A stretch of 13,671 nucleotides of DNA. Source: an uncultured Sediminibacterium sp. (GTDB lineage: Bacteria > Bacteroidota > Bacteroidia > Chitinophagales > Chitinophagaceae). The position numbers were made by a program, and so were the translations under genes. The notes below the pieces were generated by a model. That model saw only the letters and a program-made list of their open reading frames with translations, searched no databases and had not been told where the DNA came from. Position 1 is the stretch's first letter. Each line of letters opens with the position of its first letter. This document shows, one piece after another, positions 1 through 7,375 of the stretch. The stretch lies in contig CALEST010000449.1 of assembly GCA_937907555.1 (NCBI GenBank), positions 1 through 13,671 of the forward strand. Reading direction: 5' to 3'.

Positions 1-31
1 TTGTCTATGAGGATGGTTTTCAGCTCATTGA

Positions 32-982
32 GTGCAATTTCGTGCTGATCGTCCATTGAATATGATTCTGGATGATGGTGGCGATTTAACCAATATGGTT
101 TTTGATAAGTATCCTGAATTAATTACCAATATCAAGGGGCTTTCTGAAGAAACCACAACAGGTGTTCACCGTTTATACGAGCGCATGGCAAAAGGCACTT
201 TGCCTATTCCTGCCATCAACGTAAACGATTCTGTAACCAAATCCAAGTTCGATAACAAATACGGTTGTCAGGAGTCATTGGTAGATGCGATTCGTCGTGC
301 TACAGATGTAATGATGGCAGGTAAAGTAGCGGTTGTAGGTGGTTACGGGGACGTAGGTAAAGGATCAGCGCTTTCATTGCGTGGTGCTGGTTGCCGTGTA
401 ATTGTAACTGAAATTGATCCTATCTGTGCTTTACAGGCTGCCATGGATGGATTTGAAGTAAAGCCAATGGCGGTTGCTGTTACCGAAGCTGATATTATTG
501 TAACTGCTTCTGGTTGTAGAGACCTGATTACTGAAAAGCATTTCCGTCTGATGAAGGATAAAGCCATTGTATGTAATATCGGTCACTTCGATATCGAGAT
601 TGATATGGCATGGTTAAATGCAAACTACGGTCATACAAAAGATACCATTAAGCCTCAGGTAGATTTATACAATATTGAAGGCAAAGACGTAATTGTATTG
701 GCTGAAGGCCGTTTGGTTAACCTTGGTTGTGCAACTGGTCACCCTTCATTTGTGATGAGTAACTCTTTCTCTAACCAGACTTTGGCTCAGATTGAATTGT
801 GGCAGAACCACAAGAACTACGAAAACAAAGTGTACGTTCTTCCAAAGCACCTGGATGAGAAAGTGGCCCGTTTACACCTTGCCAAAGTAGGTGCTCAGTT
901 AGATGAGTTAACCGACGAGCAGGCTGCATACTTAGGCATCAGTAAAAATGGTCCGTTCAAGTCTGATATGTACCGTTATTAA
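32..982 (+). CDS. ahcY: S-adenosylhomocysteinase (adenosylhomocysteine hydrolase), 5'-incomplete
   Basis: Cytoplasmic NAD-dependent enzyme that reversibly splits S-adenosylhomocysteine into adenosine and homocysteine, removing the inhibitory product of SAM-dependent methylation. The 316 readable residues cover about the last three quarters of a roughly 430-residue family. Seen, numbering from base 32: DDGGD (14-18), SEETTTG (38-44), NDSVTKSKFDN (65-75, substrate Lys and Asp), Rossmann motif GGYGDVGKG (103-111), IGHFD (183-187) and the terminal Lys310 and Tyr314/Tyr316 of the KxDxYRY tail. The GTG at 32 is unlikely to be the true start: the family runs about 110 residues further upstream, but this frame has TGA stops at 8-10 and 29-31. 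In another frame, bases 9-32 partly resemble the missing stretch, so an indel-rich sequence end or a real frameshift is likely. A strong terminator follows. Identity is certain; intactness is not. Confidence 0.95.
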   Translation: MQFRADRPLNMILDDGGDLTNMVFDKYPELITNIKGLSEETTTGVHRLYERMAKGTLPIPAINVNDSVTKSKFDNKYGCQESLVDAIRRATDVMMAGKVAVVGGYGDVGKGSALSLRGAGCRVIVTEIDPICALQAAMDGFEVKPMAVAVTEADIIVTASGCRDLITEKHFRLMKDKAIVCNIGHFDIEIDMAWLNANYGHTKDTIKPQVDLYNIEGKDVIVLAEGRLVNLGCATGHPSFVMSNSFSNQTLAQIELWQNHKNYENKVYVLPKHLDEKVARLHLAKVGAQLDELTDEQAAYLGISKNGPFKSDMYRY

Positions 983-1003
983 TATTGATAAAGGATTTTT
1001 ACC

Positions 1004-1035
1004 AAGCGCCCTGATTGAATCAGGGCGCTTTTTTT
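1004..1035 (+). terminator. Rho-independent terminator of ahcY
   Basis: A perfect 11-bp stem (AAGCGCCCTGA, 1004-1014, pairing with 1020-1030) with a 5-base loop TTGAA is followed by a T run to 1035. It lies 21 bases after the ahcY stop and separates that gene from the downstream kinase. Confidence 0.92.
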
Positions 1036-1157
1036 ATATATCAGTGGACGCATATGATATTATGATTAGAATCAGTTTTTTAATTAGCAAAAGCTTTAAT
1101 ATATTTATAATATAATTAAAGTCCCTCCCCGGCATACTTAATTGTAATAAACGTTCA

Positions 1158-3206
1158 ATGAAAGTAATTGCGAATACCATTGGTATATTTTTCATTCTTT
1201 TAATTTCAAGCTGTTCCACCAATCTTATCAAATCTGACTGGAACGAGAAAGAAACATTTGTAGATACAGTGTTGAGTAAAATTAGTCAGCAGAAAAATAC
1301 CACTAAAAGAAGTGAAATATTATTCTTAGACTCCAGCCTTAATGGAAGACAACTCAACCTTAAACAACAAATTCAGGTTTATGCTTACAAGTCTGGAATT
1401 TATTGTTACCATTTGCAAAAGCCAGACTCAGCGAAATTGTATGCCGATTCAATGCTTTATATACTAAAGGATAAAAATCCTCAGGAATATCCCAATGCAT
1501 ACACTTATGCTTATTATACCAACGGAGATGCAATGTATGCCAACAACCAGCTTAATGAAGCTTACACATTTTATTATAAAGCACGTGCATTCAATTCTAC
1601 CAATAAAGATTATTGTTCACTCAAAGAATACAGCTATCGTGTTGGGATGATTTTGTATAAACAACGAAAATTTAAAGATGCTGCTAAGAATTTTCAACAA
1701 AGCCTGGCAGAATCGGATTTATGTGAAAAAGGTAAAATATTTTCCAATTATTACAGAAAACAGGAATTACAAAACAATATTGCACTTAGTTATTATATGC
1801 AAGGCAATTATGATAGCGCACTAACCTATTATAATCGTGCACTGGATTATATCTCTGCGCATCAGAAAGCAGACTCAACTACCTTTTTTTATGATGAAAT
1901 GGCAAAGGGAGTAGTATACGGGAATTTGGGCGATGTATTTAAAAAAAGGGGGGATAAGGAGGAAGCAGAAAAGAATTACAAGAAAAGTGTAGCCATCAAT
2001 TTTAATTCTGGCAGAGAAACCAGTGATGCTCAATACAGCTATTTAAAACTGGCTGAACTGTACGAGGAATCAGCCAGAATAACAGACCTGGAAAATGCCC
2101 TAAAGGAAATCAGAATATCCCTGAATAAAACACCTAATCCAAAGGGTGAAATAAAATGGCACAAGCTTTCTTGGAATTATTATGAATTAACAGATAACCC
2201 TAAGAACGCCTACTATCATTTATCGAAATACCAGAATTTAACAGAAGAGGACGAGAAAATAAATAAGAAAATTTACGAAGTTGATATAAATAAGCAACTA
2301 GAACTGCTTGAACAAGAGAACCAGTTACAGATAGCAAGGCAGGAAAACGAAATCTCAAGAGCGTATTTGATAATGTCCCTTGCTGTTTTGTCTTTCATCA
2401 TATTACTCAGCATTGTATTGGCCAGGAACTGGCTTTTGTCGAAAAACCATGTTAAAAAGCTAAAAGAGCTGAATGAAACCGTTCACTCACAGAATGAACA
2501 GCTTGAAATTGCCATGGGGGCACTTCAAAAAACCCTTGGGGAAAAGGACAGCATTCTGAAACTGGTAGCTCATGACTTAAGAACACCTGTTGCTTCTATT
2601 CCTACCATGGTAGAAATTATCATGTCGGAAGACAACGAGGAACAGAAAAAGGAATACCTGGAAATGATTAAGTCTGCCTGCAACAGCTCATTAACATTGA
2701 TTGCAGAAATCATGGCTACAGCAGATATTTCGAGTAGCAATATAGAAAAAGAACCCACTTTACTCAATGAGTTTATCAACGATTGTGCAGCAATTCTGGA
2801 CATTAAAGTGAAAGAAAAAAATCAACAGTTAACAGTCCGGTATTTAGAGAATGATATCAGTGTTCCTATGAATCCTGAAAAAATGAAAAGAGTGGTATTT
2901 AATCTGGTAACCAATTCTGTTAAATTCAGTAAGAGAGATACTTCCATTAACCTTGCTCTAAGTGTAAAAGAAAACCATGCTATTATTGAGATTACCGATC
3001 AGGGCATTGGTATTCCTGAAAAAATTATTCCGGAAATATTCGACATATCAAAATCAGGAAAAAGAAAAGGTACCGAAGGCGAAAAATCATATGGTCTGGG
3101 GTTAAATATCTGTAAGAAAATTGTGGAAGCCCACTCTGGAAAAATCAGTGTGATAAGTGAAGAAGGAAAGGGCAGCACTTTTACAGTAGCACTACCCTTA
3201 TCCTGA
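1158..3206 (+). CDS. TPR-containing membrane sensor histidine kinase with lipobox
   Basis: Predicted inner-membrane sensor kinase that would autophosphorylate on His and pass phosphate to a response regulator. Order: N-terminal hydrophobic signal with lipobox ISSC (Cys19); TPR-like helical pairs around 120-146, 157-185, 205-232 and 250-280; a coiled-coil-prone stretch about 365-400; one transmembrane segment about 402-422; a second coiled coil about 430-468; HisKA with H-box HDLRTP (His472); and HATPase_c with N-box (Asn582, Asn586), G1 DQGIGIP (614-620) and G2 GLGL (646-649). All catalytic boxes are present, so it looks active. The TPR part should be extracytoplasmic and the kinase cytoplasmic. 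No receiver domain or response-regulator gene is adjacent, so the partner is unknown. This architecture is common in Bacteroidota. The ATG at 1158 is supported because the signal peptide begins immediately after it. Confidence 0.9.
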   Translation: MKVIANTIGIFFILLISSCSTNLIKSDWNEKETFVDTVLSKISQQKNTTKRSEILFLDSSLNGRQLNLKQQIQVYAYKSGIYCYHLQKPDSAKLYADSMLYILKDKNPQEYPNAYTYAYYTNGDAMYANNQLNEAYTFYYKARAFNSTNKDYCSLKEYSYRVGMILYKQRKFKDAAKNFQQSLAESDLCEKGKIFSNYYRKQELQNNIALSYYMQGNYDSALTYYNRALDYISAHQKADSTTFFYDEMAKGVVYGNLGDVFKKRGDKEEAEKNYKKSVAINFNSGRETSDAQYSYLKLAELYEESARITDLENALKEIRISLNKTPNPKGEIKWHKLSWNYYELTDNPKNAYYHLSKYQNLTEEDEKINKKIYEVDINKQLELLEQENQLQIARQENEISRAYLIMSLAVLSFIILLSIVLARNWLLSKNHVKKLKELNETVHSQNEQLEIAMGALQKTLGEKDSILKLVAHDLRTPVASIPTMVEIIMSEDNEEQKKEYLEMIKSACNSSLTLIAEIMATADISSSNIEKEPTLLNEFINDCAAILDIKVKEKNQQLTVRYLENDISVPMNPEKMKRVVFNLVTNSVKFSKRDTSINLALSVKENHAIIEITDQGIGIPEKIIPEIFDISKSGKRKGTEGEKSYGLGLNICKKIVEAHSGKISVISEEGKGSTFTVALPLS

Positions 3207-3209
3207 ATC

Positions 3210-3440
3210 TTATTGGGTTAACATTGCATACAATTCATCCTTTAATTGCAATCTTTGTTTTCGCAATTGCGTCAAGGTTTCATCTGATGAGTTTTCTGCC
3301 CCAGATTCTATTCTGTAAACTGAGTGATTAACTTCATCGTATTCATCCGCCAGTTTTTTAAAATGAGCATTATCTACTTTTAACGCTGTAATGCGGGCAT
3401 CCATACCAGGGAATTCATGGTGCAAATCGTGTTTTTCCAT
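3210..3440 (-). CDS. YdcH-family (DUF465) small protein
   Basis: A 76-residue charged, helical, cytoplasmic protein with no signal peptide. The pattern HxFP near the N-terminus, DNAHFKKLADEYDEVNHSV (about 23-41) and the end KQRLQLKDELYAML match the DUF465/YdcH family, which forms a short helical hairpin of unknown function. Length is normal for the family. It converges on the upstream kinase, with stops 3 bases apart, and is divergent from the CLC gene with only 50 bases between starts. No hairpin separates it from the kinase. The molecular role is unknown. Confidence 0.85.
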   Translation of the reverse strand: MEKHDLHHEFPGMDARITALKVDNAHFKKLADEYDEVNHSVYRIESGAENSSDETLTQLRKQRLQLKDELYAMLTQ

Positions 3441-3490
3441 ATTGTTGTAATTTTATACATTAAAGTTACCGTAAGCCTTTCTCTTGAAAA

Positions 3491-4690
3491 ATGATTAAAA
3501 TCAGGAATATACCCAAATACAGTGCACTCTTATTAATCGTGTCTCTATTGGCGGGGTCTTCCTCCGCTTTATTTTTATATGCACTTGATTTTGTAACTGA
3601 TTTACGGGATAAAAATAAATGGCTCATTTGTTTATTGCCATTGGGAGGAATGTTTATTGTTTTCTTATACAATACTGTGAATGCTAAATCTGACAGTGGC
3701 AACAAATGGGTATTGTCGAGAATAAAAATGCAGTCAGGAGACCCTATTTCCTATTTGATGGCCCCACTTGTTTTTACAGGCACTTTAACTACACATTTGC
3801 TAGGTGGTTCCGCTGGAAGAGAGGGCACAGCCCTTCAACTCTCCTCCTCACTCTCCTCTCCTTTTTTTAATCTGTTTAAATTATCCCAAAAGGAAGAAAC
3901 CATTTTTCTGCGATCTGCGGTTGCTGCTGGTTTTGGATCTGTATTTGGAACCCCTTTAGCCGGTATACTCTTTGCTTTTGAATGGGAATCTTTCAGGCCG
4001 AGAAAATTAACGGAAGTACTTCCTGTGATCGTTTGTTCATTTCTGGCCGACTGGACAACTCAAATACTTGGGATTAAACATACCATTTACACTATTCCAG
4101 TGACCTTGAAATCTCCATCTAACCCTTTACTCTGGAATATCATTGCAGGAATTATATTCGGTTTAGCCGCCTGGTTATTTAAATACCTAATGAAGAAAAC
4201 AGCTGACTTCAGTAATAAATGGATCCCTGATAAATATTTACGTGTGGTTTTGGGAGGAATCTTTGTTTCTTGTTTTCTTCTGTTTAGCCCATTCATAAAA
4301 ATAGCCGGACTGGGAATTCCTGCCATTACTGAAGGTTTCATAGATGCTGCCCCTCCCTATTTATTCTTACTGAAAATAATATTAACTGCTATCACTATAC
4401 AATCAGGATTCAAAGGAGGGGAAGTAACTCCACTTTTTTTTATTGGCGCCACCCTGGGGAGTGCCTTAAGTATTTTCATCCCGCTATCACCAGCATATCT
4501 TGCAGGGATGGGAATGGTGGCAGTATTTGGAGCAGCGGCCAAATCACCCCTTACTGCTGCGCTTTTAGCCGCTGAATTATTTGGATTAGGATTTTTACCT
4601 TTTGCGTTGTTAATATCACTAATTTCAAATAAATCAGCAGGAAGGAATTCCATATATCAATCAAACAAAAATGAATTGGCAACCCACTAA
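3491..4690 (+). CDS. CLC-family anion channel/antiporter, GREGT type
   Basis: Polytopic inner-membrane protein of the voltage-gated chloride channel family (399 residues, about ten or more hydrophobic segments). Seen: GGSAGREGT (105-113) with the gating glutamate Glu111, FGSVFGTPLAGILFAFEW (148-165), GLGIP (273-277) and the late GGEVTP motif (309-314) followed by the FIGATLG helix. The first selectivity motif of chloride CLCs (GSGIP) has no counterpart at its expected place; about residues 66-75 read KSDSGNKWVL. The usual GREGP proline is Thr113. As I recall, GREGT/GREGV forms are associated with the fluoride-type EriC clade, so F-/H+ exchange is a reasonable alternative to chloride transport; this is inference. 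No fluoride riboswitch fits in the 50-base leader. It is the first gene of a four-gene cluster, and its last 20 bases overlap the next gene. Confidence 0.9.
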   Translation: MIKIRNIPKYSALLLIVSLLAGSSSALFLYALDFVTDLRDKNKWLICLLPLGGMFIVFLYNTVNAKSDSGNKWVLSRIKMQSGDPISYLMAPLVFTGTLTTHLLGGSAGREGTALQLSSSLSSPFFNLFKLSQKEETIFLRSAVAAGFGSVFGTPLAGILFAFEWESFRPRKLTEVLPVIVCSFLADWTTQILGIKHTIYTIPVTLKSPSNPLLWNIIAGIIFGLAAWLFKYLMKKTADFSNKWIPDKYLRVVLGGIFVSCFLLFSPFIKIAGLGIPAITEGFIDAAPPYLFLLKIILTAITIQSGFKGGEVTPLFFIGATLGSALSIFIPLSPAYLAGMGMVAVFGAAAKSPLTAALLAAELFGLGFLPFALLISLISNKSAGRNSIYQSNKNELATH

Positions 4691-5195
4691 TTTAAGCAAC
4701 AATAAAGTCTGTCTGATTCCACTAAAGGAGGATGATTTTGAAGAACTGTTCGCAGTGGCTTCAGATCCACTTATTTGGGAACAACACCCGAATAAAAACA
4801 GGTTTCAACGCCCGGTATTCCAAAATTTCTTTGAGGGGGCAATTCAGTCTAAAGGAGCATTCATAATTAAAGATGCTCTAACAATGGAAGCCATCGGAAG
4901 CAGCAGGTTTTGCAATTATAATAAAGCAGCAAACCAAATTGAAATTGGATATACATTTTTTGCAAGAAAATGCTGGGGTAAATTGTATAATAAATCTGTA
5001 AAGGATTTAATGATTAACTATGCGTTGCAATTGGTAGACAGCGTTCATTTTTTTGTTGGTGCAGAAAATTTTCGTTCACAAAAAGCAATGGAGAAACTGG
5101 GTGCCATAAAAATCAGAGAAGTGGTTATGCCTTATTATGGAGAGCCCGACCGTTTAAATTTTGAATATGAAATTAAAAAGACAAGCCCAGGCTAA
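4671..5195 (+). CDS. GNAT-family N-acetyltransferase (RimJ/RimL-like)
   Basis: Cytoplasmic acetyl-CoA-dependent N-acetyltransferase of 174 residues, normal length for a single GNAT domain. Seen: the N-terminal beta strand and helix (KVCLIPLKEDDFEELFAVAS, 12-31), the central strand EIGYTFF (91-97), the acetyl-CoA loop and helix ARKCWGKLYNKSVKDLM (98-114), and the conserved C-terminal VGAENFRSQKAMEKLGA (129-145). This is the RimJ/RimL-like branch (Acetyltransf_3 type) that acts on protein N-termini or small molecules. The substrate cannot be read from sequence. The start lies inside the CLC gene (20-base overlap) and the end overlaps the PepSY gene, which suggests translational coupling; whether the substrate relates to transport is unknown. 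Confidence 0.85.
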   Translation: MNWQPTNLSNNKVCLIPLKEDDFEELFAVASDPLIWEQHPNKNRFQRPVFQNFFEGAIQSKGAFIIKDALTMEAIGSSRFCNYNKAANQIEIGYTFFARKCWGKLYNKSVKDLMINYALQLVDSVHFFVGAENFRSQKAMEKLGAIKIREVVMPYYGEPDRLNFEYEIKKTSPG

Positions 5196-5724
5196 AACAC
5201 TTAGGGATTTCAGAAAAATTCACCGCATTACGGGTGTCTTGTTGTTTGCCTTTTTCTTTATTGTAGGGCTCAGTGGAATTCTATTGGGGTGGAAGAAAAA
5301 CAGCGGAGGCCTTATCATGGCAGCATCTTATAAAGGACAATCTGTAAAATTAGACGAATGGATCAGCCTGGATAGTTTACATAAAAATGCCTGCAGTTAT
5401 TTAAAAGATTCCGTTTCTCCCTCCCTTTCAGCAGAAGTAGACCGGATTGATATTAGAAAAGACAAGGGTATGGTAAAATTTACTTTCAAAGACCATTTTA
5501 CAGGGCTTCAATTAGATGGAAAATCCGGCAAACTCTTATTTATTGAACAAAGAAGAGCAGATTATATTGAAAAAATACACGACGGTTCAATTGTTGATTA
5601 TTATTTAGGATGGGATGGTTATTTTAAACTTTTCTATACTTTAATCATGGGGCTAGCATTGATAATTTTTACCATTACTGGATTCTGGTTATGGTACGGG
5701 CCCAAAATGATGCGCAATAAATAA
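5167..5724 (+). CDS. PepSY-associated transmembrane protein
   Basis: Inner-membrane protein of 185 residues with an N-terminal segment (about 22-41), an extracytoplasmic domain of about 110 residues and a second segment (about 153-177). The opening RKIHRITGVLLFAFFFIVGL, followed by SGILLGWKK, and the later KIHDGSIV with FTITGFWLWYGPK match the PepSY_TM family, whose members occur near iron- or heme-linked redox proteins and peptidases. His19 and His138 sit at conserved positions. I chose ATG 5167 over the in-frame TTG at 5161. Even so, the start overlaps the acetyltransferase by 29 bases. The next gene begins 6 bases after its stop. The function is not known for this form, which lacks the longer multi-pass body of ferric reductase-like relatives. 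Confidence 0.8.
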   Translation: MKLKRQAQAKTLRDFRKIHRITGVLLFAFFFIVGLSGILLGWKKNSGGLIMAASYKGQSVKLDEWISLDSLHKNACSYLKDSVSPSLSAEVDRIDIRKDKGMVKFTFKDHFTGLQLDGKSGKLLFIEQRRADYIEKIHDGSIVDYYLGWDGYFKLFYTLIMGLALIIFTITGFWLWYGPKMMRNK

Positions 5725-5730
5725 TGCATA

Positions 5731-7341
5731 ATGAGTAGTACAGAGTTTTGGATGCTGGTTGCAGGGCTTGGTCTCTTTCTATATGGGATGTCGCATTTGG
5801 AAGAAGCATTAAAGCAAATGGAAGGAAGGTCTTTTAAGTTGTTCCTTCAAAAAAATACAAAGCAGAAATTAATAGCCATTTTTAGCGGAACCATCGTTAC
5901 AGGTTTGCTGCAAAGCAGTTCAATTGTAAACCTGATGGTGCTGTCATTAGTAGGTGCAGGCATTCTGACCATGAGAAACGCAATGGCTGTTGTACTGGGA
6001 GCCAATATAGGAGGCACTTTCAATAGTTGGCTGGTAGCATTACTAGGATTTAAAGTAGAGTTAAACAGCATCACATTTCCATTGATTGGACTATCAGGAA
6101 TTAGTCTGATTGTTTTTAACAAGAAGAAAAATCTGAACAGGATTGCCCTCTTCTTTATGGGCATTGGCATGCTGTTTCTGGGATTGCAATTCATGAAGGA
6201 AAGCATGGATTCATTGATGAAAGCATTTGATTTTACACCCTACCTGTCTTATCCCAGCATTGTCTTTTTACTTCTTGGATTTGCCATTACTGCTGTGGTG
6301 CAAACTAGTTCTGCCACCGTTGTTGTGGTACTTACCGCATTGTATTCCCATATAATTCCAATTGAAACAGCCATTGCCGTTGTGCTGGGTGCTGAACTGG
6401 GTACCACGGTAAAGTTGATCCTGGGGGCCATTGGCGGTAATGCAGCTAAAAAAAGGGTTGCCCTTGGAAACAGTTTATTTAATGTATTTACTTCTGCGGG
6501 CGGCTTTATTTTTATCCAGCCCATTATTGCTGTGATTGCAAAAATGGGAATCTCAGACCCGATCCTAATATTGGTTGCTTTTCAAACATTTATCAATATT
6601 GCTGGGGTTAGCATCATCTATTTTTTCCTGAATCCCTATGGAGATTTTCTGGACAAACAATTCAAAGAAATCAAAAAAACATATACAACTTACCTTACAA
6701 ATGCAAGTATTGAAATACCTTCTACGGTAACGGATATGATTAAAAAAGAAGTAGAAGCTTATATATACAAGGTGATGGCCTTTAACCTGGCTAGCTTTCA
6801 TTTAAAACCTACCTGGATTCATTCATACCAAAGTGAATTGCCCCTGTTGGATGCGTATCAGATACTGAAAGAAACGGAAGGAGAAATACTGGCTTTCTAT
6901 GCCAAAACACTTCCACAGCTTACTGAAACTGAGGAAATAAGCCCCATTAATCAACTCATGGAATCACTAAGGAATGCCATGTACTCGGCCAAGTGCATGA
7001 AAGACATTTATGCAGATAAAACTGAATTCAGCAATTCCACCAATGAAACCAAATACGAAATGTATCATGAATTACAAGCTTCACTGAATACATTTTACCT
7101 TGAACTTTATCAATCCTTATCACTTGATACAGAAAAGAATCCATCACTGAATCTGGATGAATTTACGGAACAAACCAAAAAAGGATTCAACGAAAGAATT
7201 GAGCATTATTATTTTCATGCCGGACAGAATAGTCTTAAAGAGAAGGACATATCTACATTATTTAACCTGAACAGGGAAATTTATTCATCCTGTAAAGCCA
7301 TTGCGCTGGCTGTGGAACAATACAAGAACAATACTAATTAA
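5731..7341 (+). CDS. Na/Pi cotransporter family protein with PhoU-like C-terminal domain
   Basis: Inner-membrane protein of 536 residues, predicted to carry phosphate with sodium. The membrane part (about 5-300) shows the family's internal duplication: the first half has GLLQSSSIVN (58-67) and GANIGGT (90-96), the second half VVQTSSATV (189-197) and GAELGTT (220-226). The QSSS/QTSS pairs are the substrate-site signature. Residues about 330-536 are soluble, helical and charged, in the position of the PhoU-like domain of the NptA/YjbB group. GANIGGT departs from the more usual GANIGTT. It is the last gene of the CLC-GNAT-PepSY cluster and starts 6 bases after the PepSY stop; the stop codon abuts a terminator hairpin. 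Direction of transport and true substrate are inferred from family only. Confidence 0.88.
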   Translation: MSSTEFWMLVAGLGLFLYGMSHLEEALKQMEGRSFKLFLQKNTKQKLIAIFSGTIVTGLLQSSSIVNLMVLSLVGAGILTMRNAMAVVLGANIGGTFNSWLVALLGFKVELNSITFPLIGLSGISLIVFNKKKNLNRIALFFMGIGMLFLGLQFMKESMDSLMKAFDFTPYLSYPSIVFLLLGFAITAVVQTSSATVVVVLTALYSHIIPIETAIAVVLGAELGTTVKLILGAIGGNAAKKRVALGNSLFNVFTSAGGFIFIQPIIAVIAKMGISDPILILVAFQTFINIAGVSIIYFFLNPYGDFLDKQFKEIKKTYTTYLTNASIEIPSTVTDMIKKEVEAYIYKVMAFNLASFHLKPTWIHSYQSELPLLDAYQILKETEGEILAFYAKTLPQLTETEEISPINQLMESLRNAMYSAKCMKDIYADKTEFSNSTNETKYEMYHELQASLNTFYLELYQSLSLDTEKNPSLNLDEFTEQTKKGFNERIEHYYFHAGQNSLKEKDISTLFNLNREIYSSCKAIALAVEQYKNNTN

Positions 7342-7370
7342 AAAAGAGGAGCTTTATTAGCTCCTCTTTT
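7342..7370. terminator. Bidirectional hairpin terminator between nptA-like gene and hppD
   Basis: A perfect 12-bp stem (AAAAGAGGAGCT, 7342-7353, pairing with 7359-7370) with loop TTATT. The arms carry A on one side and T on the other, so both strands end in a U run. It lies directly after the plus-strand stop (7339-7341) and 5 bases from the hppD stop (7376), so it can serve both convergent genes. Confidence 0.9.
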
Positions 7371-7375
7371 CAGTT

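Noticed and set aside
1034..1231. Minus-strand 65-codon open frame spanning the kinase start
   Set aside because: It is low in complexity, rich in Ile and Leu from AT-rich DNA, and covers the kinase signal peptide in antisense.
3441..3490. Possible fluoride riboswitch before the CLC gene
   Set aside because: Only 50 bases separate the divergent starts, and I see neither the conserved core nor a pseudoknot-capable pair of arms.
4087..4653. Minus-strand open frames of 84 and 98 codons within the CLC gene
   Set aside because: They are opposite a CLC protein with intact motifs and have no domain or start context of their own.
5161..5166. TTG start codon for the PepSY protein, two codons upstream of the ATG
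   Set aside because: The ATG at 5167 is in frame, gives the typical KLKR-rich cytoplasmic start, and needs a smaller overlap with the acetyltransferase gene.
5847..6524. Minus-strand open frames of 119 and 91 codons inside the Na/Pi transporter gene
   Set aside because: They are antisense to clear membrane-protein coding sequence; their composition mirrors the codons of hydrophobic segments.
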